DNA of 64,000 nt from CAVTWS01 sp963738445 (GTDB lineage Bacteria; Actinomycetota; Acidimicrobiia; Acidimicrobiales; SHLQ01). The position numbers and the translations under genes were made by a program. The notes under the pieces were generated by a model. That model made no database searches. It worked only from the letters and a program-made list of their open reading frames with translations, and was not told the DNA's origin. This document shows, one piece after another, positions 55,531-64,000 of this stretch (positions are counted from its first letter, which is position 1; the number at the start of each line of letters is the position of its first letter). The stretch spans positions 310,001 through 374,000 of the forward strand of contig CAVTWS010000015.1 of the NCBI GenBank assembly GCA_963738445.1, given 5' to 3'.

Positions 55531-55677
55531 CCCCTCCGTCGGCGAAGGGCCGAATAGCCTCTCGCGGCGGGCCGGCCCGCTTCGTACACTGGTCCGGCGA
55601 GCGGGATCCGGCAATGGCGCCAGCGGTTCCATCCAGCCACCACCACGAGCCCACCCACCCAGCCAAAGGGGCGAAGC

Positions 55678-58600
55678 ATGTGCGGCATCATCGCCGTCGT
55701 TCGCAGACGGTCCGTCCGGCCAGCGCCGTCGGCCGGCGACATCCAGACCATCATCGAACCTGCGGTCGCTCTGCTCGCCGGTGCCGACCACTCGAGCGCG
55801 GGCCTGGCCGATCGTCTCCACGCGGCCGCGGCGCAACTCGGTGAGGCGAACCGGCTCCTGCAAGGTGTCCCTGGTGTACAGGCGTTGCTCGCCGAGCCCG
55901 GGTTGTCCGACTGGCTCGACGGTCGATGCGTGACCGCATGGTCCGACCTCGAAACGCTGGAAGCGGCGCTCGACGCCCGCCCGGACGATCTCACCGGTCC
56001 CGAGCTGGAGCGTGTGAACGCGGGGCTGGTGGCGGCGCGCGACGTGGTGTGGGCGATCCAGAGGGATCGCCTTCGTACGGCCAAGGCGGTGGCCGAGCTG
56101 GCCGGTCCCGATCCGTCGCTGTCGTCGCTCGAGTCCTACCTGTCCCTCCAGCAGGCCTTCAGCGCGCTCGACCGACTCGAGGTTCGCGGCCGAGACTCGG
56201 CGGGCATCCATCTGCAGATCCGCAACCATTCGCTCGATCTGGGTTCCGACACCGTCGTGACGGCGCTGGCCGCCCGCGGCGCCGATCCGCTCTTCCAGAC
56301 CTCGAGCGTGCGGGTCGCCGGCGATCATCTCAGCTTCGTCTACAAGGCGGCCGCCGAGATCGGCGAGCTGGGCGATAACACCCGGGAGCTGCGCAAGGCC
56401 GTCACCTCCGACACCTTGCTGAGGCAGGCGCTCGCCGGCGACAAGGCCACCACCGTGGTGCTCGCCCACACCCGCTGGGCCAGCGTCGGCATCATCTCCG
56501 AGCCCAACGCCCACCCGTTGAACTCCGAGGAGACCGGCCGCACCGACGGCCCTTACTGCGTAGCGGCGTTGAACGGCGACGTCGACAACTTCGGCGACCT
56601 CATCGCCGCAGACGAACTGGTGATCGCGCCCGACATCACGACCGACGCCAAGGTGATCCCCACCCTCCTGAGCCGGCGGCTGGCCGAGGGGCACGACATC
56701 GCCGAGGCCTTCCGTCGCACCGTCGCCTCCTTCGAGGGATCGGTCGCCATCGGCGCCAGCTCCACCGTGGCCCCCGACCGCCTGCAGCTGGCCCTTCGCG
56801 GGAGCGGTCAGGCCCTCTACGTCGGCTTGGCCGAGGACACCTTCATCGTGGCGAGCGAGCCGTACGGCGTGGTGGAGGAGACGACCACCTTCCTCCGGGT
56901 TGATGGTGAGACGCCCGGTAACCCGGACAACCCGACCGCCAGCCGCGGCCAGCTGCTCGTGCTCGACGCCTCCCTCGCCGGGACGACCGCAGGCATCGAT
57001 CGGCGGGCGTACGACGGCACGGTTCTGCCCGTTCGCGCCGACGACCTGGCCACCGCGCAGATCACCACCCGTGACATCGATCGGGGCGATCACCCGCACT
57101 TCCTGCTGAAGGAGATCTCCGAGGCGCCGTCGTCGTTCCGCAAGACGTTGCGCGGCAAGCTCGTCGAGGTCGAGGGCCGACTCACGGTGCGGCTCGGCTC
57201 CGATACCTTGCCCGACGAGCTCGTGGCCCGCCTCCGGAGCGGGGCGATCCGGGAGATCCTGGTCATCGGTCAGGGCACGGCGGCCGTGGCCGGGCAGAGC
57301 CTCGCGGTCGCCTTGGAGAACGAAGTGGGAGGCCTGGGCGTCCGCGTCGTCGCCCTGCCGGCCACGGAGCTGTCGGGCTTCGGGATGCGGCCGGACATGT
57401 CGTCCTCGCTCGTCGTCGCCATCAGCCAGTCCGGCACCACGACCGACACCAACCGCACAGTCGACCTCGTCCGCAGCCGCGGCGCCTCGGTCGTCGCCAT
57501 CGTGAACCGCCGGAACAGCGACCTCACGGACAAGGCCGACGGCGTGCTCTACACCTCCGACGGTCGTGACGTCGAGATGAGCGTCGCGTCGACGAAGGCG
57601 TTCTACTCCCAGATCGCCGCCGGCCTGCTGTTGGCCATCGCCATCGGCGACCACATGCGGGGCGAAGAGGTCGACCATCGATCCCGCCGCGCCCTGCTCG
57701 AGGCCGTGCGGCAGCTTCCGAACGCCATGCAGACCGTGCTCGAACGGCGCCCGGCGATCCGTGACGCGGCCCGCCGGTTCGCACCGTCGCGCCGTTACTG
57801 GGCGGTCGTCGGCAACGGGGCGAACCTCATCGCCGCCCGCGAGCTCCGCATCAAGCTGTCCGAGCTCTGCTACAAGTCGATCGCCGCCGATGTCACCGAG
57901 GACAAGAAGCACATCGACCTCTCCTCGGAACCGATGATCCTCGTATGCGCGGCCGGCCTCAGCGGCTCGACTGCGGACGACGTCGCCAAGGAGGTGGCCA
58001 TCTACCGGGCCCACAAGGCGGCGCCCATCGTCATCGCGGACGAGAGCGAGTCGCGGTTCCACGCCGCGTTCGACGTGCTGACGGTCCCGTCGGTCCACCC
58101 CCAACTCGGTTTCGTCCTGGCGACCATGGTCGGGCACCTGTTCGGCTACGAGGCGGCCCGGGCGGTCGATGCCCAGGCGCAGCCGCTCCGCGAGATCCGT
58201 TCCGGCATCGAGCACGTCGCCGCCGAGTTGGTGAAGGGCGGCGACGGCAGCGCCGTGTTGTCCGGGCTGCGTCCGCTGATCGAAACCCGTTCTGCCACCT
58301 TCTTCGACGGTCTCCGCAACGGCGAGTACAACGGGCATCTCGAGGCGGGCACCGCCGTGCGCCTGGCCGCCATGCTGCGGTATGCGGTGGGCATCGTGCC
58401 CCTGGAGTCCTACCAGATCGAGTTCGGCAAGATCGGCACGCCGAGCGTCGTCCTCGACGATCTCGTCATCGCGCTCACCCGTGCCATCGAGGAGCTGACC
58501 CGCCCGATCGATGCCATCAAGCACCAGGCCAAGACGGTGACGGTAGGCATCTCCCGCTCCGACGAGACGCTGCTCCAGGTGCCGCTGCCGGCTTCCGTGC

Positions 58601-59136
58601 TGGCCGCCGGCGCACCTCGTGACCGCCTCTCGTACCGCACCCTTCGCACCCTGGCCGACCTCGACCCCGCGGTCGACGAGGTGCTCGGCTACACCCGGTA
58701 CGCGGTCGAGGGCCTTTCCGATGACAACGATGCCGAGGGTCGGGCCGTGGTGATCGACCGGGGTGGCATCTCGCTGACGATCCCGTCACGGACCGACCGG
58801 AGCCAGAGCCTCCGGGGCACGAAGCACCGCGTGGCGGTCGACCGGCAGGTCCTGGTGGCGCGCGGTCGCAACGACGGCCGCACCATCGTGATCGTGCCGG
58901 AGGTCAAGGACAACCAGACCACGGGCCTGACCCTGCTCCACGTGCGGTTCCGTCCCCATCTCGAGATCGGTGTGATCCGCGGCGTCCTCCAAGGCTACCG
59001 GAACCGGCTCGCCAGCCTGCGCGACGTGGTGCTCGAGACCGAGCCGACGTTCCGCGAGGACGTGTTGGCCGACCAGGACACGGCGGACCTGCTGACCCTG
59101 CCGGTCATCGCGCTGGCCGACCGCTGGCGCGCCTGA
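55678..59136 (+). CDS. glmS: GlmS-like glutamine-fructose-6-phosphate aminotransferase with large insertion and extension
   Basis: The 1152 residues are nearly twice the usual 610. The catalytic Cys2 (MCGIIAVV) is followed by about 150 extra, mostly helical residues before the glutaminase core resumes with RGRDSAGIHLQ (residue about 167), HTRWASVGI (263) and ALNGDVDNF (295). Two SIS domains follow, with ISQSGTTTDTNRTVDLVRSR (about 581) and a second sugar-binding domain from about 711. The last 250 or so residues (DETLLQVPLP onwards) have no counterpart in standard GlmS. It makes glucosamine-6-phosphate, and its place next to glmM fits. The extra parts could hold a regulatory domain. Confidence 0.85.
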   Translation: MCGIIAVVRRRSVRPAPSAGDIQTIIEPAVALLAGADHSSAGLADRLHAAAAQLGEANRLLQGVPGVQALLAEPGLSDWLDGRCVTAWSDLETLEAALDARPDDLTGPELERVNAGLVAARDVVWAIQRDRLRTAKAVAELAGPDPSLSSLESYLSLQQAFSALDRLEVRGRDSAGIHLQIRNHSLDLGSDTVVTALAARGADPLFQTSSVRVAGDHLSFVYKAAAEIGELGDNTRELRKAVTSDTLLRQALAGDKATTVVLAHTRWASVGIISEPNAHPLNSEETGRTDGPYCVAALNGDVDNFGDLIAADELVIAPDITTDAKVIPTLLSRRLAEGHDIAEAFRRTVASFEGSVAIGASSTVAPDRLQLALRGSGQALYVGLAEDTFIVASEPYGVVEETTTFLRVDGETPGNPDNPTASRGQLLVLDASLAGTTAGIDRRAYDGTVLPVRADDLATAQITTRDIDRGDHPHFLLKEISEAPSSFRKTLRGKLVEVEGRLTVRLGSDTLPDELVARLRSGAIREILVIGQGTAAVAGQSLAVALENEVGGLGVRVVALPATELSGFGMRPDMSSSLVVAISQSGTTTDTNRTVDLVRSRGASVVAIVNRRNSDLTDKADGVLYTSDGRDVEMSVASTKAFYSQIAAGLLLAIAIGDHMRGEEVDHRSRRALLEAVRQLPNAMQTVLERRPAIRDAARRFAPSRRYWAVVGNGANLIAARELRIKLSELCYKSIAADVTEDKKHIDLSSEPMILVCAAGLSGSTADDVAKEVAIYRAHKAAPIVIADESESRFHAAFDVLTVPSVHPQLGFVLATMVGHLFGYEAARAVDAQAQPLREIRSGIEHVAAELVKGGDGSAVLSGLRPLIETRSATFFDGLRNGEYNGHLEAGTAVRLAAMLRYAVGIVPLESYQIEFGKIGTPSVVLDDLVIALTRAIEELTRPIDAIKHQAKTVTVGISRSDETLLQVPLPASVLAAGAPRDRLSYRTLRTLADLDPAVDEVLGYTRYAVEGLSDDNDAEGRAVVIDRGGISLTIPSRTDRSQSLRGTKHRVAVDRQVLVARGRNDGRTIVIVPEVKDNQTTGLTLLHVRFRPHLEIGVIRGVLQGYRNRLASLRDVVLETEPTFREDVLADQDTADLLTLPVIALADRWRA

Positions 59137-59174
59137 ACAGATTTCGGCGGTACTCGTCCGCACCGGCCCCGGAC

Positions 59175-59180
59175 TAGCGT
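59175..59180 (+). promoter_or_regulatory. -10 box for a leaderless acpS transcript
   Basis: TAGCGT ends 7 nt before GTG 59188. There is no Shine-Dalgarno, and the spacing equals that at 4541. It likely drives acpS-nnr-alr. Confidence 0.5.
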
Positions 59181-59187
59181 CGTTCGG

Positions 59188-59583
59188 GTGATCGGCATCG
59201 GTACCGACGTGGTGGACATCGAACGATTCCGGCACAGCCTGCGACGGACTCCGAGCCTGAAGCACCGCGTCTTCACGCCGGCCGAGCGCGAGTACTGCGA
59301 ATCCCGCAACGATCCGACCGAACGGTACGCCGCCCGGTTCGCCGCCAAGGAGGCGGTGTTGAAGGCGCTGGGCGTCGGCTTGGGAGCGGCGGACTTCCAC
59401 GACATCGAGGTCGTCCGCGACGGTGACGGCGCCCCGTCGCTGCGCCTCGCCGGGCGGGCCGCGGCGTTGTCGGTCGACCGTGGTGTCGTGCGCTGGTTCG
59501 TGTCGCTGTCCCACACCGCCACGGTCGCCCAGGCGTTCGTCATCGCCGACGACGCCTCCGGATCCGGATCTGTCCCGTCGTGA
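59188..59583 (+). CDS. acpS: Holo-[acyl-carrier-protein] synthase
   Basis: AcpS (131 residues) transfers phosphopantetheine from CoA to acyl carrier protein. The magnesium-binding motifs GIGTDVVDIERF and RFAAKEAVLKALG are intact, and SLSHTATVAQAFV closes the fold. It starts at GTG 59188, probably leaderless, and overlaps nnr by 4 nt (GTGA). Confidence 0.96.
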   Translation: MIGIGTDVVDIERFRHSLRRTPSLKHRVFTPAEREYCESRNDPTERYAARFAAKEAVLKALGVGLGAADFHDIEVVRDGDGAPSLRLAGRAAALSVDRGVVRWFVSLSHTATVAQAFVIADDASGSGSVPS

Positions 59584-61001
59584 TCCCGATCGTCACGCCG
59601 AGCGAGATGGCGGCGATCGACGCCGAGGCTCTCGAGCCGGTCGACATCCTGATCGAGAGGGCGGGAGCGGCGGTGGCCCGACACGCGTTGCGCCTCCTGG
59701 GTGGTGGCTACGGCCGCCGGGTCGTGGTCGTCGCCGGCCCGGGGAACAACGGGGCCGACGGTCGCGTGGCGGCTCGCCTGCTGGCCCGCCGCGGTGTCGG
59801 CGTCTCGGTGCGAGATGCGGTGGTGTCCGATGCGATTCCGGGCTGCGATCTCGTCATCGACGCTGCCTTCGGAACCGGACTCAGCCGACCGTACGAGTTC
59901 CCTGCCGTCCCACCCGGGATCCCGGTGCTTGCCGTCGACATCGCCTCCGGCGTCCACGGCCTCACCGGTGAGGTCATGGGTACGCCCGCTACGGCGGTCT
60001 CCACCCTCACCTTCGCAGCGCTCAAACCGGGACTCCTCCTCCCGCCCGGCCGCTGGCGGCACGGCGAGGTGGTGGTCGCCGACATCGGACTCGACGTGTC
60101 GCACGCTCGCGCCGGGTTGGTCGAGGACGGCGATGTCGCCGCGGGTTGGCCTGAGCGCGGGGTCGAAACCCACAAGTGGCGGCAGGCGCTCCTGGTCGTC
60201 GCCGGCTCGCCGGGCATGACCGGCGCCGCTCACCTCACCTGTCGGGCCGCCTTCCGGGCCGGCGCGGGGTATGTCGCACTCCACAGCCTCGGCGACACCG
60301 TGGGGGATGAGCGGGCCTTCGACGGCGGCGCCCCAATCGAGGTGGTGCGCTCCTCGGGGCCGTTCCGGGACCTCGACCTCGGCCGATTCGGCGCCCTGGT
60401 GCTCGGACCGGGCCTCGGACGCTCCCGCGAGACCGTGGCCCTGGCTCGAGACATCGCCGTCACCGCCGACCTTCCCCTGGTGATCGACGGTGACGGGTTG
60501 TGGGCCCTCGGGGGCACGGCGATGGGAGCGGCGAGACTGGTGAAGGGACGCCGGGCGGTGACGGTGCTCACCCCCCACGACGGTGAGTTCGAGCGCCTCA
60601 CCGGGGCCCGCCCGGGACCGGATCGTTTCGACGCGGCCCGCACTTTCGCCGCGGCCTCCGGCGCCGTCGTGCTGCTGAAAGGTCCCACGACGATCGTCGC
60701 CGGTCCATCGGGCGACACCCGGCTCGTGACCTCGGGCGACCAACGCCTGGCCACGGCCGGTACCGGCGATGTCCTGTCCGGCATGATCGGGGCCCTTCTG
60801 GCGACCGGGCTCGACGCGCTCGACGCGGCGTCGCTCGCGGCTCATGTGCACGGGCGAGCCGGCTCTTGCGCCCCGATCACCGGCGCCGTGGCCGGCGACC
60901 TCCCCGAGCTCGTTCCTGCGGTGCTCGCTGACCTACGGACCGCGGTCGGCGACCTCCGCACGGGTCCGGCCGGCCTCGGGCGGGGATTCGCTCACCCATG
61001 A
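59580..61001 (+). CDS. nnr: Bifunctional NAD(P)H-hydrate epimerase/dehydratase
   Basis: The 473-residue repair enzyme has the YjeF_N epimerase domain first (ERAGAAVARHALRLL; VVVVAGPGNNGADGRVAARL; DAAFGTG) and then the ribokinase-like dehydratase domain (GSPGMTGAAHLTCRAAFRAG; LGPGLGRS; the catalytic ATAGTGDVLSGMIGALL). It restores hydrated NADH and NADPH. GTG 59580 overlaps acpS, and the stop overlaps alr (ATGA). This acpS-nnr-alr order is typical of actinobacteria. Confidence 0.95.
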   Translation: MIPIVTPSEMAAIDAEALEPVDILIERAGAAVARHALRLLGGGYGRRVVVVAGPGNNGADGRVAARLLARRGVGVSVRDAVVSDAIPGCDLVIDAAFGTGLSRPYEFPAVPPGIPVLAVDIASGVHGLTGEVMGTPATAVSTLTFAALKPGLLLPPGRWRHGEVVVADIGLDVSHARAGLVEDGDVAAGWPERGVETHKWRQALLVVAGSPGMTGAAHLTCRAAFRAGAGYVALHSLGDTVGDERAFDGGAPIEVVRSSGPFRDLDLGRFGALVLGPGLGRSRETVALARDIAVTADLPLVIDGDGLWALGGTAMGAARLVKGRRAVTVLTPHDGEFERLTGARPGPDRFDAARTFAAASGAVVLLKGPTTIVAGPSGDTRLVTSGDQRLATAGTGDVLSGMIGALLATGLDALDAASLAAHVHGRAGSCAPITGAVAGDLPELVPAVLADLRTAVGDLRTGPAGLGRGFAHP

Positions 61002-62117
61002 CCATGCCGTTGCGGCCCACGGAAGCGGTCGTCGATCTGGCCGCCATCACCCACAACGTGCGGCTCCTCCGGGCGACGGTCGGCTCGGCGACGGAACTGT
61101 GCGCCGTCGTCAAAGCCGATGGGTACGGACACGGCGCGGTCCAGGTGGCCCGTGCTGCTCAGGCCGGGGGTGCCACCCGGCTCGCCGTGGCCATGGTGGA
61201 GGAGGGCGCCCAGCTGCGCGTCGCCGGTATCGGCGGCCCCATCCTGACGCTGTCCGAGCCGTGCCCCCACGCGATGTCGACGGTGGTGGAGCTCGGGCTC
61301 GAGCCCACGGTCTCGTCGATGGCGGGTGTCGTCGCGCTGGGGGCGGCGTCGGTGGCTCAGGGCAAGCGCGTCGGTGTGCACCTCAAGGTCGACACCGGCA
61401 TGCATCGCGCCGGGTGCGCGCCCGCGGATGCCGTGACTCTGGCTGACGCGGTGGCCGGCGTCGGGCTCGACCTTGTGGGGTTCTTCACCCATTGCGCGGT
61501 CGCGGACGATGTCGAGGACCCTTTCACCGGGCAGCAACTCGACCGCTTCGACGAGGTGGTGGCCGCAGTGCGTTCCGCCGGTCACGAGCTCGGCGTCCTC
61601 CACGCCGCCAACTCGGCCGGGGCGATCGCCCATCCGCGGTCCCGTTCGCGACATGGTGCGGTGCGGCATCGCCATCTACGGCATCGATCCGATCGAGACG
61701 GGCGCCGGGCTCGATCTGCGGCCCGCGCTCTCGTTGCGTTCCGCAGTGACCCGGGTGCATCGACTCGCGCCCGGAGACACCGTCTCCTATGGGCGTCGCT
61801 GGACCGCCGAGCGGGCCACCACGGTCGCGTTGGTGCCGATCGGCTATGCCGACGGGGTCCGTCGCGATCTCGGTCAGCGCGGGGGAGAGGTGTTGGTGGG
61901 TGGGAGGCGCCGGCCGATCCGTGGTGTGGTGACCATGGACCAGCTGGTGGTCGACTGCGGCGACGACCCCGTGTCGGTCGGCGACGACGTGGTGATCATC
62001 GGTGCCCAGGGTGACGTGGCGATCCGAGCCGAGGAGGTCGCGAACCGGCTCGACACCATCGGGTACGAGGTCGTGTGCGCCATCGGTGCCCGGGTGCCGC
62101 GTCGGTGGTCGGGGTGA
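60998..62117 (+). CDS. alr: Alanine racemase (frame-disrupted)
   Basis: Alr makes D-alanine for peptidoglycan. The first frame has the PLP lysine (AVVKADGYGHGAVQ) and VHLKVDTGMHRAG and runs to about 61640. The neighbouring frame continues with DMVRCGIAIYGIDP, the catalytic Tyr (VSYGRRWTAER), the LVPIGYADGVRRD site and the C-terminal VTMDQLVVDCGDD. One base too many between about 61630 and 61660 causes the break; it is not in a long homopolymer. The repaired enzyme has about 372 residues, the family norm. Confidence 0.9.
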
Positions 62118-62200
62118 TCCCACCGCCTCGTGATGGTTCTGCTGATCGAGCCGTGTTCGCCGGATCGCCGCGCCGTGGCCGCTCTGCTTGACTGAGCCGC

Positions 62201-63361
62201 ATGGACATCTTCGGGCAGTGCGATACCCGGTTCTCTCCGGTGCGGGACGCCTTCGAACGCAACTTCACCGACGACGGCGACCTCGGGGCGGCGGTGTCCG
62301 TCGTGCTGGACGGCGAGTGCGTCGTGGACCTGTGGGGTGGCCACGTCGACCGCGCCCGCACAGAGCCGTGGAAGGCCGACACGATCGTCAACGTGTACTC
62401 GACGACGAAGGGCATGGTGGCGTTGTGCGCTCATCTGCTCGTCGAACGCGGTCTGCTCGATGTCGACGAGCCGGTGGCCTCCTACTGGCCCGAGTTCGCG
62501 GCCGCAGGGAAGGCGTCGATCCCCGTGTCGATGCTGCTGAACCACAAGGCGGGCCTCCCGGCGTTCGATGAAGCGATCTCCCTCGAGGAGTTGGTCGACT
62601 GGGACCGGTGCTGTGAACAGCTCGCCGGTCAACCACCGGCATGGGAGCCGGGGACGATGTGCGGGTATCACGCCGTGACCTACGGCTTCCTCGTCGGTGA
62701 GGTGATCCGCCGGGTCGACGGTCGGTCCGTGGGCCGGTTCTTCGCCGAGGAGATCGCCGAGCCTCTCGGGCTCGGCGTTGCTGGTGGGGCCGAGCCTCTC
62801 GGGCTCGACGGGTCGTTCTTCATCGGCGTGCCGGCCGCGGAGCACCATCGCATCGCTCCGCTGCAGGACCCCGTCGAGGCCGAAGGCGGAGGTGTGCTGA
62901 ACCTGGAAGCGCTCCCCGAGCTGGGCCGGCAGGCCATGGGCAACCAGCCGGTCGGCACCGCCGTCGGGAACCTCCCGGCATGGCGCTCGGCGGAGATCCC
63001 CGGCGCCAACGGCCACGGGAACGCCCGCGGTCTCGCCCACGTCTACGGCGAGGTGGCGCGCGGCGCGGTGTTGTCACCGGCCACCCTCGACCACGCCCGC
63101 CGGCCCCAGAACTGCGGTATGAACGTCTGCCTGGGGCTGGAGCTCGAGTGGTTCCTCGGGTTCTCGGCGAACTCGTTCGGCATGTACGGGCCGAGCCCGA
63201 CCGCGTTCGGGCACGGCGGCATGGGCGGCTCGTCGGCGTTCGGGGATACCGATCACCGTGTCGGTTTCGCGTACACCCAGAACGAAATCCGGGTCGACAC
63301 GGTCGACACCCGCGCGTTCACGCTGGCCCAAGCCGTGTACGAGAGCCTGAGTCGTGCCTGA
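62201..63361 (+). CDS. Serine hydrolase of the beta-lactamase/EstB family
   Basis: The 386-residue protein belongs to the class C beta-lactamase-related hydrolases (PF00144 type). The nucleophile motif is VNVYSTTKGMVALC (S-x-x-K) and the Tyr lies at GYHAVTYGF. The region that replaces the KTG box is FGHGGMGGSSAF. Members are mostly esterases or peptidases and rarely true beta-lactamases. No signal peptide is present, so it should be cytosolic. A 33-bp in-frame duplication lies mid-gene. Its stop overlaps the next gene's start. Confidence 0.85.
   Translation: MDIFGQCDTRFSPVRDAFERNFTDDGDLGAAVSVVLDGECVVDLWGGHVDRARTEPWKADTIVNVYSTTKGMVALCAHLLVERGLLDVDEPVASYWPEFAAAGKASIPVSMLLNHKAGLPAFDEAISLEELVDWDRCCEQLAGQPPAWEPGTMCGYHAVTYGFLVGEVIRRVDGRSVGRFFAEEIAEPLGLGVAGGAEPLGLDGSFFIGVPAAEHHRIAPLQDPVEAEGGGVLNLEALPELGRQAMGNQPVGTAVGNLPAWRSAEIPGANGHGNARGLAHVYGEVARGAVLSPATLDHARRPQNCGMNVCLGLELEWFLGFSANSFGMYGPSPTAFGHGGMGGSSAFGDTDHRVGFAYTQNEIRVDTVDTRAFTLAQAVYESLSRA
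62756..62807 (+). repeat. 33-bp-period direct repeat within the hydrolase gene
   Basis: A 19-bp segment (gccgagcctctcgggctcg) occurs at 62756-62774 and 62789-62807. The 33-bp period keeps frame and gives EPLGL twice, 11 residues apart, in one loop. Confidence 0.8.
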
Positions 63362-64000
63362 AATCGATCTCGGCGTCGACGGTGTCGGGGTGGGCCATTG
63401 GACGGACACGGAGGCATCGACCGGGTGCACGGTCGTCGTCCTCCCGGAAGGTGCCGTGGCGTCGGGCGAGGTCCGGGGGGGCGCTCCCGCCACCCGGGAG
63501 TTCGCCCTGCTCGACCCGGCGCGCACCGTGGCCTCAGTCGACGCGGTGGTGCTGAGCGGCGGGTCGGCGTTCGGGTTGGCGACCGCCGATGGCGTGGCCT
63601 CGGTCCTCGAGCGTGTCGGGCGAGGCTTCGAGACGGCGGGTGGTCGCGTCCCCATCGTCGTCGGCCTGTGCCTCTACGACCTTCTGCAGGGTCGGGCCGA
63701 TGTGCGTCCGGGTGCCGCTGAGGGCACCGCGGCGGCCGATCGGGCGTTGGCGGCGGTAGGCCGCCCCGTCGAGATCGGCCGGGTCGGCGCCGGTACCGGC
63801 GCGACTCTGGGCAAGTGGCGGGGCCGAGAGCATGCCCAGCCGGGCGGCCTTGGCGGATGGGTCGTGCGTCGAGACGACCTGGTCGTCGCCGCGCTCGTCG
63901 CCGTGAACGCGGTCGGGGTCATCGATGATCCTGACGCGGTCGCGGCGATCCTCGACGACCGCTGGGACGGGTGGCCGACCGCCGAGGATCCGGGGCCTCT
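63354..64000 (+). CDS. P1 family peptidase (DmpA/S58-like), N-terminal part
   Basis: GTG 63354 overlaps the hydrolase stop by 8 nt and the frame is open to the window edge. The translation has family segments: GVGVGHWTDTEASTGCTVVV, SGEVRGGAPATREFALLD, LSGGSAFGLATADGV, a VPIVVGLCLYDL strand and RVGAGTGATLGKWRG. P1/DmpA proteins are self-cleaving Ntn-type aminopeptidases; the cleavage site lies beyond the edge or close to it. About 215 of an expected 320-350 residues are present. It is coupled to the serine hydrolase, which suggests related substrates. Confidence 0.85.
   Translation, partial: MPEIDLGVDGVGVGHWTDTEASTGCTVVVLPEGAVASGEVRGGAPATREFALLDPARTVASVDAVVLSGGSAFGLATADGVASVLERVGRGFETAGGRVPIVVGLCLYDLLQGRADVRPGAAEGTAAADRALAAVGRPVEIGRVGAGTGATLGKWRGREHAQPGGLGGWVVRRDDLVVAALVAVNAVGVIDDPDAVAAILDDRWDGWPTAEDPGP

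Noticed and set aside
54880..58524. A 1214-codon open frame on the minus strand opposite glmM and the GlmS-like gene
   Set aside because: Its composition is that of a mirror frame of GC-rich coding DNA, and the plus strand has complete, motif-bearing genes here.
62201..63361. Antibiotic-resistance beta-lactamase
   Set aside because: The protein lacks a signal peptide and a KTG box and fits the esterase/peptidase branch of the family better.

Overview
The window is 64 kb of GC-rich chromosome carrying the secE-nusG, rplKAJL, rpoBC, str, S10, spc, alpha and rplM-rpsI operons, followed by glmM, a GlmS-like gene, acpS, nnr and alr. High GC, frequent GTG starts, promoter -10 boxes placed 5-7 nt before start codons (leaderless transcripts), a coiled insertion near the RpoC N-terminus, a zinc-type S14 and the glmM-glmS-acpS-nnr-alr order all point to an actinobacterium. 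The long tails on L10, L22 and S3 and the IKGN...YHVPGS module on L22 suggest the class Acidimicrobiia; that is inference, since no 16S gene is present.

Layout. 1-5529: end of a probable anti-sigma factor, tRNA-Trp, secE, nusG, rplKA, rplJL and a tyrosine-phosphatase-like gene. 5530-13584: two tandem promoters, rpoB, rpoC and a strong terminator. 13600-30350: a glycan-biosynthesis and cell-surface island set between rpoC and rpsL, which are neighbours in most bacteria. It holds a nitroreductase, membrane GT-like and anchored proteins, a GT4 glycosyltransferase, a flippase joined to a kinase-like domain, a sulfotransferase, an O-antigen-ligase/polymerase-type protein, a second GT4 enzyme, a chain-length/BY-kinase-like protein, a secreted propeller-FN3 protein, a phosphoglycosyl transferase and a lipoprotein. 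30386-35441: str operon ending with rpsJ and a terminator. 35457-36674: an AI-2E family permease on the minus strand. 36758-54142: rplC through rpsI. 54172-64000: glmM, a 1152-residue GlmS-like protein, acpS, nnr, alr, a serine hydrolase and a partial P1-family peptidase.

How they work together. Most of the window is the translation and transcription core. The island encodes what looks like a complete route to a sulfated, lipid-linked polysaccharide: a PglC-type initiating transferase, elongating glycosyltransferases, a flippase, a polymerase or ligase, a chain-length regulator and a PAPS-dependent sulfotransferase, together with exported proteins. GlmM and GlmS supply amino-sugar precursors.

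Caution on quality. At least eleven genes are broken by a single-base indel, several in homopolymer runs and several in genes no bacterium can lose (rpsS, rplF, rpmJ). These look like sequencing or assembly errors. I annotate such genes over their full extent and mark the break. Strong extra signals are the L22 fusion, an apparent CTG start in infA, small duplications at gene ends (rpoB, rplN-rplX), a 17-bp repeat array between fusA and tuf, and competing hairpins before fusA.
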